Of a stretch of 64,000 bases of DNA, positions 32,916 to 42,177 are shown in pieces. Position 1 is the first letter of the stretch; each line of letters starts with the position of its first letter. A program made the position numbers and the translations under genes. The DNA lies in NCBI GenBank assembly GCA_003228195.2, contig QGNO01000004.1:29452-93451 (forward strand), read 5' to 3'. The notes beneath the pieces were generated by a model. It was not told where the DNA came from, searched no databases, and saw only the letters and a program-made list of their open reading frames with translations. Source of the DNA: Chloroflexota bacterium. Lineage in GTDB: Bacteria; Chloroflexota; Dehalococcoidia; Lucifugimonadales; QGNO01.

Positions 32916-33386
32916 TTGCCCAAAATCCGTGTCTCTTTTATTGTAAATCAGGAGCCAGTCGAAATACTGGCAGAACCCTGGCAAACGCTGATGGATGCAC
33001 TCAGAGAGAATCTAAGGCTTACTGGCACCAAGGAAGGTTGTGGTAACGGAAATTGCGGTGCCTGTACCGTTATGCTTAACGGCAAAGCGATTGACTCCTG
33101 CTGCATGCTAGCAGCAGAGGCTGAGGGACAAAATGTAACCACTGTCGAAGGCCTAGCGAATGGGGAACAACTAGACCCGTTACAACAAGCCTTCATTGAT
33201 TTCGGAGCTCTCCAATGTGGTTTTTGCACTCCGGGTTTCCTCGTATCTGCAAGAGCGTTTCTCAATGAGAATCCTAATCCTTCAGAACAGGACATACGCT
33301 TTGCAATAGCTGGCAATCTATGCAGATGCACCGGTTATGACAAAATAGTTAGGGCTATTCAGCATGTCGCGGACAGTGGTCACTGA
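32916..33386 (+). CDS. (2Fe-2S)-binding (S) subunit of xanthine dehydrogenase family
   Basis: GTKEGCGNGNCGACTVMLNGKAIDSCCMLA...LQCGFCTPGFLVSA...GNLCRCTGYDKIV; TTG start after AAGGAGA. Confidence 0.96.
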   Translation: MPKIRVSFIVNQEPVEILAEPWQTLMDALRENLRLTGTKEGCGNGNCGACTVMLNGKAIDSCCMLAAEAEGQNVTTVEGLANGEQLDPLQQAFIDFGALQCGFCTPGFLVSARAFLNENPNPSEQDIRFAIAGNLCRCTGYDKIVRAIQHVADSGH

Positions 33387-33436
33387 ATATTGGGAGATAC
33401 TTCTAAAACAAACATTTAGCCCTTAAAAATATCTTA

Positions 33437-33530
33437 CCAATGGGGAGCCTACCGTAAGGCTGAGAGGTTCCATAGCAATGGGACGACCCCGCAAACCTGA
33501 TCTGGATAATGCCAGCGTAGGGACGCAATC
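33437..33530 (+). ncRNA. TPP riboswitch (THI element)
   Basis: ggggagcc..ggctgagaggttc..gacccc..aacctgatctggataatgccagcgtagggac, canonical conserved core. Confidence 0.95.
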
Positions 33531-33541
33531 CTTCCGTAGAC

Positions 33542-33570
33542 AGAAAGCCACCAGGACTGGGTGGCTTTCT
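33542..33570 (+). terminator. Riboswitch expression-platform terminator
   Basis: AGAAAGCCACC-aggactg-GGTGGCTTTCT hairpin then TGGTTGTTGTGACC; weak U-tract. Confidence 0.7.
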
Positions 33571-33618
33571 TGGTTGTTGTGACCTTTATTTTTTTAGAAT
33601 TGCATTAGGAGAAAAATA

Positions 33619-34674
33619 GTGAACCAACAAAATGCTCTCGCCGTAACTGCGACGTTACTAATAATCTTGTGGACATCTTTAGGCTGTAGTAGACAAGCAG
33701 AAGACACAGAGCTCGTTATCATGACTCACGACAGTTTCGATATCAGCCAAGAAATTATAGCCGAATTCGAATCAACAAACGACGCTAAGGTGGTCATACA
33801 AAAAGCCGGCGACGCCGGGCAGGCACTAATTCGAGCAATTCTTGAGAAAGGCAATCCATCAGCCGATTTGCTATATGGCGTTGATAATACGTATTTAGGC
33901 CGGGCTCTTGCTGAGAACATATTTGACCCATACAAACCCCAATTGCTCTCCAAGATACCTGAAAGCCTTATATTGGATCCAACTAACCACGTCACATCGA
34001 TAGATTACAGCTACGTCACATTAAATTACGATAAAGAGTTCCTATTAAAGAATGGATTACTACCTCCTACTACGTTGGAGGAGCTTACCGAAGATGTGTG
34101 GAAGGGTAGCGTTGTGGTAGAAAACCCAGCTGTATCTTCACCTGGTCTAGCTTTTTTGCTAGCAACAATTGCATATTTTGGTGAAGATGATGATTATGAC
34201 TATTTAGATTTCTGGCGCGAAATGAGATCTAATAATGTACTAGTAAAGGACGGTTGGAGTGACGCCTATTACACTGATTTTTCATTATACGGAGGAGACC
34301 GCCCTCTAGTTGTAAGCTATGCCACTAGTCCAGCTGCAGAAGTCTTTTTTTCTGAAGTAAAGTTGATTGAACCCCCAACCGGTAATGTCCTAATAGATAA
34401 GGGGTCTTTTCTGCAGATTGAAGGCATCGGCATATTAAAAGGTGCCAACAGTACAACTCTCGCAAAAAAATTCATCGACTTCGCATTAGGAGTTAGATTC
34501 CAAGAAGACTTTCCTGCCAAAATGTTTGTCTATCCAGTGAACAAAGATGCTAAAGTTCCTGACTTCTTCAAGTTTGCAGAGGTACCAACTCAACCTGCTT
34601 ATATTACCCCGGAGCGAATAAACACCCACCGCGATAAATGGATCGAATCATGGACAAATACGGTGATCAGATGA
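33619..34674 (+). CDS. thiB: Thiamine ABC transporter substrate-binding lipoprotein
   Basis: Lipobox SLGCS; ELVIMTHDSFDISQEI, KAGDAGQALIRAILEKGNPSADLLYGVDNTYL; TPP riboswitch upstream. Confidence 0.92.
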   Translation: MNQQNALAVTATLLIILWTSLGCSRQAEDTELVIMTHDSFDISQEIIAEFESTNDAKVVIQKAGDAGQALIRAILEKGNPSADLLYGVDNTYLGRALAENIFDPYKPQLLSKIPESLILDPTNHVTSIDYSYVTLNYDKEFLLKNGLLPPTTLEELTEDVWKGSVVVENPAVSSPGLAFLLATIAYFGEDDDYDYLDFWREMRSNNVLVKDGWSDAYYTDFSLYGGDRPLVVSYATSPAAEVFFSEVKLIEPPTGNVLIDKGSFLQIEGIGILKGANSTTLAKKFIDFALGVRFQEDFPAKMFVYPVNKDAKVPDFFKFAEVPTQPAYITPERINTHRDKWIESWTNTVIR

Positions 34675-34775
34675 CCTTGATCTTCGAAGCGGCAAAACTC
34701 AATCGAATAAGATCACGGGGTTTCGAAGTTGAGATGGATAGTACATATCACATCTACCAGAGTCTACTGGAATGA
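34671..34775 (+). CDS. Putative 34-aa coupling ORF between thiB and thiP
   Basis: ATGA overlap with thiB stop and ATGA overlap with thiP start; reads MTLIFEAAKLNRIRSRGFEVEMDSTYHIYQSLLE* without interruption. Confidence 0.45.
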   Translation: MTLIFEAAKLNRIRSRGFEVEMDSTYHIYQSLLE

Positions 34776-36427
34776 CGGCACGCCGCCTTCTCATGTTAGG
34801 TCCGATATTGTATCTTTCAGCCTTCTTTTTCTATCCGTTACTGACAATCTTAGCTCGCAGCCTTAACACAGGCGATAGTCTAGACATAACTCCTTTTATA
34901 AGCATTTTGGGGGATTCTTACTATTTAGGTCGTGTTTGGTTTACTATCTGGCAAGCAACAGTGTCCACAGTTGTAACTTTACTGCTTGGGCTACCTATTG
35001 CTTACATTTTTGCACGGCATGAATTTCGTGGCAAGACAATACTCAGGGCCGCTAGTACCGTACCATTCATAATGCCAACGATAGTAGTGGCAATGGGATT
35101 CATTTCTTTGCTTGGTCCTCAAGGAGCGTTGAATTCCTTACTAATGGATCTATTTGGCTTCGAAAATCCTCCAATCCGAATTTCCAACACTCTGACAATA
35201 ATATTCATGGCACATGCATTCTATAATTACGCAATAGTAGTTAGGGTAGTATCAGCTTTTTGGGCAAACTTAAACCCTAGACTCGAGGAAACAGCCGCTG
35301 TACTTGGTGCGAGCAAACTAAACACATTCATCACTATTACTTTGCCGCTTCTTTTCCCATCGATAATTTCCTCAGCCATCTTAGCCTTCACATTCTCGTT
35401 CACATCCTTCGGTGTGGTACTGGTTCTCGGAGGACCTCAGTTTGCCACCATGGAAGTAGCAACTTACGAACTGACAGCAAAGCTATTCCGACTTGAACTA
35501 GCAGGTGCTCTTGCTATCATTCAACTATTTTTTACTTACGTGTTCCTGCTGCTATACGCACGGGCCCAAGATAACATAGCTGTTAGATCTGACTTGGTAC
35601 CGCGTGAGTTCACAAGAATAAGTAAGAGGAGTGCTAGGCAAAGGGTAGGTTTGATACTTACAATTCTTATGTTGATAACTATTCTGTCACCACTCCTGAT
35701 ATTGATCGAAAGGTCACTGACAAGTGTAAATGGCTATTCTCTACATCACTTCAGGAGTTTGTTCGTGAATGCCGACGACTCATATTTTTACCTGACGCCA
35801 ATTGCAATCATCACCAACTCAGTAAGATTTGCTGCCATGACCACTGGCATCGCTTTATTAGTAGGGACTAGCGCAGCATATCTCCTTGCGAAGTCTTCTA
35901 ACCGCAGCTCCTGGTTTCAAGACGCCTTCTACATGATGCCTCTTGGAGTTTCTGCCGTCGTGATGGGACTTGGGTATCTGCTGGCTTTCAATCGACCCCC
36001 AGTGGACCTCCGAGGTTCTTGGTTGATATTAATAATAGCTCACTCTCTTATTGCCTACCCTTTCGTAATAAGAAGCGTACTTCCAGCATTACGCGCAGTG
36101 CCAACTCAACTTCAGGAATCCGCAGCGGTATTAGGTGCGTCTCCTACGAAGACATTCATACACATCTATTTACCAATCTTGACTCCTGGGCTTATTGTCG
36201 GCGCAACATTCGCTTTCGCGGTGTCCATGGGAGAATTCGGGGCTTCACTCCTGTTAGTTAGGCCTCAGTTCACCACTATGCCAGTCGCAATATTTCGGCT
36301 ACTCGGGCAACCCGGAGCTTCCAACTTTGGCCAAGCACTTGCCATGAGTAGCCTTCTGATGATGATAGTGGCAGCAGGGTTTATAGCGATAGAAAGATTA
36401 CGTTATAGAAATTCGGGTGGATTCTAA
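34772..36427 (+). CDS. thiP: Thiamine ABC transporter permease (fused two-domain)
   Basis: Two permease EAA-like loops (EETAAVLGASKLNTFITITLPLL; QESAAVLGASPTKTFIHIYLPIL). Confidence 0.93.
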   Translation: MTARRLLMLGPILYLSAFFFYPLLTILARSLNTGDSLDITPFISILGDSYYLGRVWFTIWQATVSTVVTLLLGLPIAYIFARHEFRGKTILRAASTVPFIMPTIVVAMGFISLLGPQGALNSLLMDLFGFENPPIRISNTLTIIFMAHAFYNYAIVVRVVSAFWANLNPRLEETAAVLGASKLNTFITITLPLLFPSIISSAILAFTFSFTSFGVVLVLGGPQFATMEVATYELTAKLFRLELAGALAIIQLFFTYVFLLLYARAQDNIAVRSDLVPREFTRISKRSARQRVGLILTILMLITILSPLLILIERSLTSVNGYSLHHFRSLFVNADDSYFYLTPIAIITNSVRFAAMTTGIALLVGTSAAYLLAKSSNRSSWFQDAFYMMPLGVSAVVMGLGYLLAFNRPPVDLRGSWLILIIAHSLIAYPFVIRSVLPALRAVPTQLQESAAVLGASPTKTFIHIYLPILTPGLIVGATFAFAVSMGEFGASLLLVRPQFTTMPVAIFRLLGQPGASNFGQALAMSSLLMMIVAAGFIAIERLRYRNSGGF

Positions 36428-37510
36428 ATGGCAATATTAGAAGTCGGGGCAGTTTCTAAATCATTTGGCAACAAATATGCGGTACATAATATGTCATTGG
36501 CAGCAGAACAGGGAGACATAGTTTGCCTCCTAGGACCTAGCGGCTGCGGTAAGACCACTCTGCTACGACTCATAGCGGGCCTTGAAGAGCCCGATCAGGG
36601 CTATATTAAATTCGATGGGGAACCATTCAAAAATCAACCTGCGCAAGACCGCGGATTCGGATTGATGTTCCAAGACTTAGCTCTATTTCCACACATGAAC
36701 GTATTCCGTAATGTGGCCTTCGGTCTCCACATGAAACGGTTACCCAAGCAAGAAATCAGGAGCCGCGTCGAACAACTTTTGGAACTGGTAAGTCTTGTTG
36801 GATACGAGGACAGAAAAATATACCAACTTTCAGGTGGTGAACGTCAAAGAGTAGCTTTAGCTAGGTCACTAGCGCCTCAACCCAGGTTGCTGATGTTCGA
36901 TGAGCCATTTGGCTCTCTTGATAGAGAGCTGAGTGAAGCCCTTCAGGTAGATGTACGCAACATAATAAAAACGGTAGGCGTTACTGCTATTTACGTAACA
37001 CACGACAGAAACGAAGCGTTTGGAATGGCGGATTCTATCGTAGTGATGGAAAACGGCACAAACGTGCAAGCTGGAAGCCCCCACGAACTCTTTACTAATC
37101 CTAAGAGTGAAATAGTCGCCAAGTCTTTAGGATTAAGAAATGTCTTCTCGGCCCGCTTTGAGAAAATTTCCAAAGCGGTGACCCTTATCTCCCCTATCGG
37201 GACCCTTAAAATAGATCCTAATAAGGACTACGCCTACAAGGACGGCAGCGAAGTTCTTGCAATAATAGATCAAAAAGCAATATCAATATCTCTTCAAAAG
37301 GGTAAAAACACGTACCAAGGTAATACACTCGAAGGTGTTGTTGAAATGCTTAGATTTCAAGGACCGTACACTGAAATTATCGTCCGCTGTGGAAAAGCAA
37401 CGTTAAGCTGCCTAGCCACACCGCAGGAACTGAGTAATCCTGAAATGATCGATGCAAAAGTCTACGTAACTATCCCTTCATACGCAGTCCGGTTGTTGTC
37501 GAAAGAATAA
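36428..37510 (+). CDS. Thiamine ABC transporter ATP-binding protein
   Basis: Walker A GPSGCGKTT, LSGGERQRVALARSL, LLMFDEPFGSLD; C-terminal TOBE-like region. Confidence 0.9.
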   Translation: MAILEVGAVSKSFGNKYAVHNMSLAAEQGDIVCLLGPSGCGKTTLLRLIAGLEEPDQGYIKFDGEPFKNQPAQDRGFGLMFQDLALFPHMNVFRNVAFGLHMKRLPKQEIRSRVEQLLELVSLVGYEDRKIYQLSGGERQRVALARSLAPQPRLLMFDEPFGSLDRELSEALQVDVRNIIKTVGVTAIYVTHDRNEAFGMADSIVVMENGTNVQAGSPHELFTNPKSEIVAKSLGLRNVFSARFEKISKAVTLISPIGTLKIDPNKDYAYKDGSEVLAIIDQKAISISLQKGKNTYQGNTLEGVVEMLRFQGPYTEIIVRCGKATLSCLATPQELSNPEMIDAKVYVTIPSYAVRLLSKE

Positions 37511-37529
37511 TCAAAATTATTAGCTGCCA

Positions 37530-38582
37530 TTATACTTCCTCTTCGTCTTCTTCTTCTCGCAATACTTCCAATGCATACTCTTCTTCCTTCTCTCGTTGAG
37601 TCTTACGAGTCATAGCTTCAGGATTCACGCACGAGGGCATCGGTTCGCCACTAAGGCGAGCTTTTATGTTTTGCGCGGCCAGCACAGCCATGTCTCTTCT
37701 GGTTCTCTGACTAGCACTACCTATATGTGGGGTTATGACGACATTTGCCAGTGTAAGCAACGGATGATCTGCAGGAATAGGCTCAGGTTCGGTAACGTCT
37801 AACCCAGCTCCTGCAATCCTGCCTTCCTTTAAAGCCTCAAATAAAGCGATGTTATCAACCACAGCACCGCGCGCTATATTGATAAGAATTGAGGCAGGCT
37901 TCATCAAGCTTAACTGAGCTTTCCCAATAAAATGATGTGTTTCTTTTGTCAAAGGAGTTGTAATGCACAAGAAATCTGCCTGTTCGAGAGCTGTCTCAAG
38001 CTTCCCACAATACTCGAACCCTTCTCCAATGTCCTTTCTGGGAGATCTGTTGTGATACAACACTCTCATCTCAAATGCCTTTGCACGCTTCGCGAATTCA
38101 AATCCTATCTTACCCATTCCGATAACACTCAAGGTTGACCCCGCTAAATCTACTCCAAGATATGCTGACGGATGCCAATTTTGCCATTTACCATCTCTGA
38201 CATCCCTGTCACCCGCCACAATTTTCCTTGAAACAGCCATCATTAAGGCGAATCCCAGTTCAGCGGTAGTCTTTGTAAGCACCCCAGGGGTATTCGACAT
38301 GGCAATACCAAGGCCGGTTGCGGTATTCACATCTAAATTATCAAATCCAACGGCCATGTTTGCCACAACTTTAAGCCTTCCATTACTGACTGCGAGTACA
38401 TCTTCGTCAATTCTGTCCTCTGTGTTAGCCAGTATTCCGTCTACATCCTTTGTGTTGGACAATAATGCCCCTTTAGATGGAGCCTTGTAATCTGGCCAAA
38501 CTTCTACATCTGCAACAGTTTCAAGTAAAGCTATGGCCGCTTCATCTACCTTCCTAGTTACAAAAACTCTAGGCTTATCCAC
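37530..38582 (-). CDS. D-glycerate/D-2-hydroxyacid dehydrogenase
   Basis: VVANMAVGFDNLDV, GSTLSVIGMGKIGFEFAKRA, NIARGAVVDNIAL, TPHIGSAS; acidic C-terminal tail. Confidence 0.93.
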   Translation of the reverse strand: MDKPRVFVTRKVDEAAIALLETVADVEVWPDYKAPSKGALLSNTKDVDGILANTEDRIDEDVLAVSNGRLKVVANMAVGFDNLDVNTATGLGIAMSNTPGVLTKTTAELGFALMMAVSRKIVAGDRDVRDGKWQNWHPSAYLGVDLAGSTLSVIGMGKIGFEFAKRAKAFEMRVLYHNRSPRKDIGEGFEYCGKLETALEQADFLCITTPLTKETHHFIGKAQLSLMKPASILINIARGAVVDNIALFEALKEGRIAGAGLDVTEPEPIPADHPLLTLANVVITPHIGSASQRTRRDMAVLAAQNIKARLSGEPMPSCVNPEAMTRKTQREKEEEYALEVLREEEDEEEV

Positions 38583-38597
38583 AATTTCCTCCTGGTT

Positions 38598-38643
38598 CCA
38601 ACAAAAAGAGAGGGGCCATGATAGACCCCTCTCTTTTTGTTGG
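38598..38643. terminator. Long perfect hairpin terminator, potentially bidirectional
   Basis: CCAACAAAAAGAGAGGGG-ccatgataga-CCCCTCTCTTTTTGTTGG (18-bp perfect stem) with internal A/T runs. Confidence 0.85.
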
Positions 38644-38653
38644 TCTGAAATTC

Positions 38654-39856
38654 TTAAACGGCGCCGGAATCTTTCAAGGCTTGGACCTTCGCTCCATCAT
38701 ACCCTAGTTCAGATAGCAGTTCATCGGTATGTTGACCCAGGCCAGGGGCAGCTTTATATTCTTCCTCTTGCCCCATCTTCAACGGATTTCCAATTATCCG
38801 ATATTCACCCAAAGTAGGATGCTGGACAGTAGGAGTCATATTGCGATTAATCACTGATTGCTCAGCAAAAGATTCCGCTATCGTATTAATTCTTGCAACC
38901 GGCATCTGATTTCCTAACTCGGAATCCCATTCATCAGCAGTTTTCTTCGAGAATACTCCTCCAAGAAACTCGATGATCTCCGCCTTATGCTTTAAGCGAT
39001 CACCAGGAGTTGCGAACCTAGGATCATTCGGTAAGTCCTGATACTCATCAGGGTACATCTCTGCGAGTTTGTTCGCTAACTGCATATACAACGGTTGATT
39101 CGCAAACTGTATTTGAACCCACCTACCATCTTTACACTGTAAAGCCGCTACCGGTACGTTGGTCGGATGAGTTGATCCCAAAGGCCCAGGTTCCGATCCG
39201 AACAGTAGGTAATATTGCCCAATGTAAGCTTGAAGAGTAAGCATAGTATCCAGTAGTGCTATGTCTACATGTCGCCCTTCGCCATTACGGTCTCGATCAA
39301 TCAACGCAGCCAGAATACCCGAAAGAGCAGCGTAGGCACCAGCCAAATCCCCTACGGGTGACCCCATGGTTGACGGTGGTTGACCAGGTTGACCGATTAC
39401 ACTCATCACTCCACCTGAGGCCTGAATCGTAGTATCAAAGGCAGGGCGGTTCGGATCAGGTGCACCTTCATGGCCAAAGCCGGAAATAGAACAGTAGACC
39501 ATTTTCGGGTTAATTTTGTGAATAGTATCGTAATCAATGCCAAGACGAGGGGGGACTGAAGGGCGATAGTTTTCCACCATCACATCCGCAGTTTTGACGA
39601 GATCGTAGAAAGTTTCCTTAGCTGAATCCTCTCTGAAATTTAAAGTGAGACTACGTTTGTTACCATTGAGGCCCAAGTAGTAATAGCTCTCGAGATCCTT
39701 ATATTTTGGCGGAAAGTTACGCGACGGATCACCTGTACCAGGTTGTTCCACTTTGATAACGTCAGCGCCCATATCTCCCATAAGGCGACAGCAAAAAGGG
39801 CCGGCGAGTACCTGGGTCAAATCTAGAACGCGAATGCCTTCTAATGGTTTGGTCAT
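38654..39856 (-). CDS. CaiB/BaiF-family CoA transferase
   Basis: LEGIRVLDLTQVLAGPFCCRLMGDMGADVIKVEQPGTGDPSR; NGNKRSLTLNF. Confidence 0.96.
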   Translation of the reverse strand: MTKPLEGIRVLDLTQVLAGPFCCRLMGDMGADVIKVEQPGTGDPSRNFPPKYKDLESYYYLGLNGNKRSLTLNFREDSAKETFYDLVKTADVMVENYRPSVPPRLGIDYDTIHKINPKMVYCSISGFGHEGAPDPNRPAFDTTIQASGGVMSVIGQPGQPPSTMGSPVGDLAGAYAALSGILAALIDRDRNGEGRHVDIALLDTMLTLQAYIGQYYLLFGSEPGPLGSTHPTNVPVAALQCKDGRWVQIQFANQPLYMQLANKLAEMYPDEYQDLPNDPRFATPGDRLKHKAEIIEFLGGVFSKKTADEWDSELGNQMPVARINTIAESFAEQSVINRNMTPTVQHPTLGEYRIIGNPLKMGQEEEYKAAPGLGQHTDELLSELGYDGAKVQALKDSGAV

Positions 39857-39996
39857 GAAATCCCTCCATGTCATTCAATAACTAAGTTCAGGTCGAGTTT
39901 AGGTATGCCCAAAGCCACTGTCAAGGGTGCCGATAATGTTTAAATCGAGATGCCTTCTGTATATACTTAGCCAAACTTGACCATTTGAGGGGAACC

Positions 39997-41340
39997 ATGA
40001 CAACCGTTGCTGAACTAAAACAGGCGGCAATAACCGCTATAGAAACAAGAAAAGATGAGATAAAGGATATAGCCCAACAAGTCCTCAATAACCCAGAAAC
40101 CGGTTTCACAGAACAAAAGACAGCCAGCCTAGTAAAGAAGCATTTCGATGCTCTAGGCATTTCTTATCAAGACAGCCTAGCAATAACTGGTATAAAAGGG
40201 AAAGTAGCGGGCGGAGCCGGACCCGGGCCAGCAGTCGCTGTAATCGGAGAACTTGATTCGTTAAGGGTATTAGAACACCCCTATCATGACGAGGTGACTG
40301 GCGCCGCACATGCGTGTGGACATCATTGTCAAATAGGTAGCATGATCGGAGCTATGATAGGACTTTTAACACCAAATGTTATACAAAACCTATCTGGAAG
40401 CATCGTACCTATAGCCGTCCCAGCCGAAGAGTTCATTGAAGTTGAACGCCGCATGAACTTAAGGGAAGAAGGCAAGGTTGAATTTATGGGAGGCAAACAA
40501 GAGTTCATTAAATTAGGTGTTTTTGACGATGTGGACATGGCAATGATATGCCACACAACAAGCGACAAGTTCAAACTAGGCATCGGAGGTACTAGCAACG
40601 GGCACGTAGTGAAATTTGTGCAATACACAGGTCGAGGAGCCCACGCGGGAGGTGCCCCTCACATGGGAATCAACGCGCTTAACGCTGCGATGATCGGCCT
40701 TTCAGCAGTAAACGCAAATAGAGAGACCTTTAGAGAACAGGATACTGTCCGAGTACACGGGATAATGACTCGCGGAGGGGATGCGGTGAGCGCCGTACCT
40801 TCCAACGTAACACTTGAGTGGAGAGTAAGAGGCGGTAATCTTGATGCAATTGTAAATAACAGTTCGAAGGTAGACAGAAGTTTCAGAGCTGGAGCACTTG
40901 CCGTTGGAGCAAAGGTAAGTATTACTAACATAGCCGGGTACATGCCAATGCGCAATAACAAAACGCTGCAGAATATGTTCACCGTGAACGCCACCGATGT
41001 CGTGGGTAAAGAAAACGTGTTGGTTAGACCTGACACCCATAACGGGGGAGGATCCACCGATATGGGTGACTTAGCCCAAATTATGCCATTAATCCATCCA
41101 TATTGTGGTGGTGCCACTGGCACAGGACACGGCAAAGACTACGTCATACAGGATTATGAAATAGCTGTAATTCAACCAGCAAAAGCTATGGCTATGACTG
41201 TAATTGACTTACTTTCAGAACAGGCAGTAAAGGCGGTAGAAGTAAAGACTACGGATAAAGCCCCAATGACAAAAGACCAATACCTCAAATTCCAGCGAGA
41301 ACGAAATCAGGTGACAGAATTTGACGGATCGAAAGCTTAG
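39997..41340 (+). CDS. M20-family amidohydrolase/peptidase
   Basis: NNPETGFTEQKTA, AHACGHHCQIGSMIGA, GRGAHAGGAPHMGINALNA. Confidence 0.93.
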   Translation: MTTVAELKQAAITAIETRKDEIKDIAQQVLNNPETGFTEQKTASLVKKHFDALGISYQDSLAITGIKGKVAGGAGPGPAVAVIGELDSLRVLEHPYHDEVTGAAHACGHHCQIGSMIGAMIGLLTPNVIQNLSGSIVPIAVPAEEFIEVERRMNLREEGKVEFMGGKQEFIKLGVFDDVDMAMICHTTSDKFKLGIGGTSNGHVVKFVQYTGRGAHAGGAPHMGINALNAAMIGLSAVNANRETFREQDTVRVHGIMTRGGDAVSAVPSNVTLEWRVRGGNLDAIVNNSSKVDRSFRAGALAVGAKVSITNIAGYMPMRNNKTLQNMFTVNATDVVGKENVLVRPDTHNGGGSTDMGDLAQIMPLIHPYCGGATGTGHGKDYVIQDYEIAVIQPAKAMAMTVIDLLSEQAVKAVEVKTTDKAPMTKDQYLKFQRERNQVTEFDGSKA

Positions 41341-41421
41341 AAAGTTCACATTCGCGTTGTAAATTTCGGATGACTTATGCCAAGATAAGTGCAGACATGT
41401 ACTTATCGGGACGCAAAACAA

Positions 41422-42177
41422 ATGCCTCCAGGTGTTGAGCCGAACACAGTCGTTATCGCGATTGCGATTGTTCTCGCTGCTGCGGTGGTCAAGGGTACTA
41501 CTGGCTTCGGGTTTGCACTTGTTTCCACACCGCTGCTGCTCCTTTTTTGGGAGCCAAAAGTGTTAGTCCCGATATTTCTGCCTTTGAGCATCATTGCTGA
41601 TATTCTTATAGTGGCCCAAACATGGCGAAGGGTCGAATGGATGAAAGTACTGCCTCTCGTAGCCTCTGGAATAGCAGGCGTACCGCTAGGCGCATATTTG
41701 CTCACGACAGTGTCTGCAGACTTGTTGAAATTAATGGTGTCGGGTATAGCTTTGTCCATGGCCACTCTTATGCTTTCGGGCATAACAATAGCGATCTCTC
41801 GAGAAAAGTTAGCTTCAGCAATTACGGGTTTTGTAAGTGGGGTGTTATCAACCAGCACAACTATGTCTGGACCACCAGTCGCGCTACTTATGATCAATCA
41901 ACGATGGGATAAAGAGACCTTTCGTGCCTGCCTTGCGATGTTCTTTCTGGTGATCCAAATAACCGGCATCTTATATCTCACATTCTTGGGGAATATCACA
42001 CCAAAGACCCTTACAGTTTCAATCGCCCTCTGGCCAAGTGTCATAGCGGGAAACCTTATAGCAGTTAAAATTCTGTCTCGAATTCCACAAAGCACATTTA
42101 TCAGAATAGCCACCGCCCTAGTCATGATCACAGCCACATTTGTGATTGTAGAAACCGCATTAACTTTCGATATTTAG
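41422..42177 (+). CDS. TauE/SafE-family sulfite exporter-like permease
   Basis: AVVKGTTGFGFALVSTPLLLLFWEPKVLVPIFLPLSIIADI; GFVSGVLSTSTTMSGPPVALLM. Confidence 0.9.
   Translation: MPPGVEPNTVVIAIAIVLAAAVVKGTTGFGFALVSTPLLLLFWEPKVLVPIFLPLSIIADILIVAQTWRRVEWMKVLPLVASGIAGVPLGAYLLTTVSADLLKLMVSGIALSMATLMLSGITIAISREKLASAITGFVSGVLSTSTTMSGPPVALLMINQRWDKETFRACLAMFFLVIQITGILYLTFLGNITPKTLTVSIALWPSVIAGNLIAVKILSRIPQSTFIRIATALVMITATFVIVETALTFDI

Noticed and set aside
40659-41135. 158-aa and neighbouring minus ORFs opposite the M20 amidohydrolase
   Set aside because: Antisense shadow ORFs of a well-supported gene.
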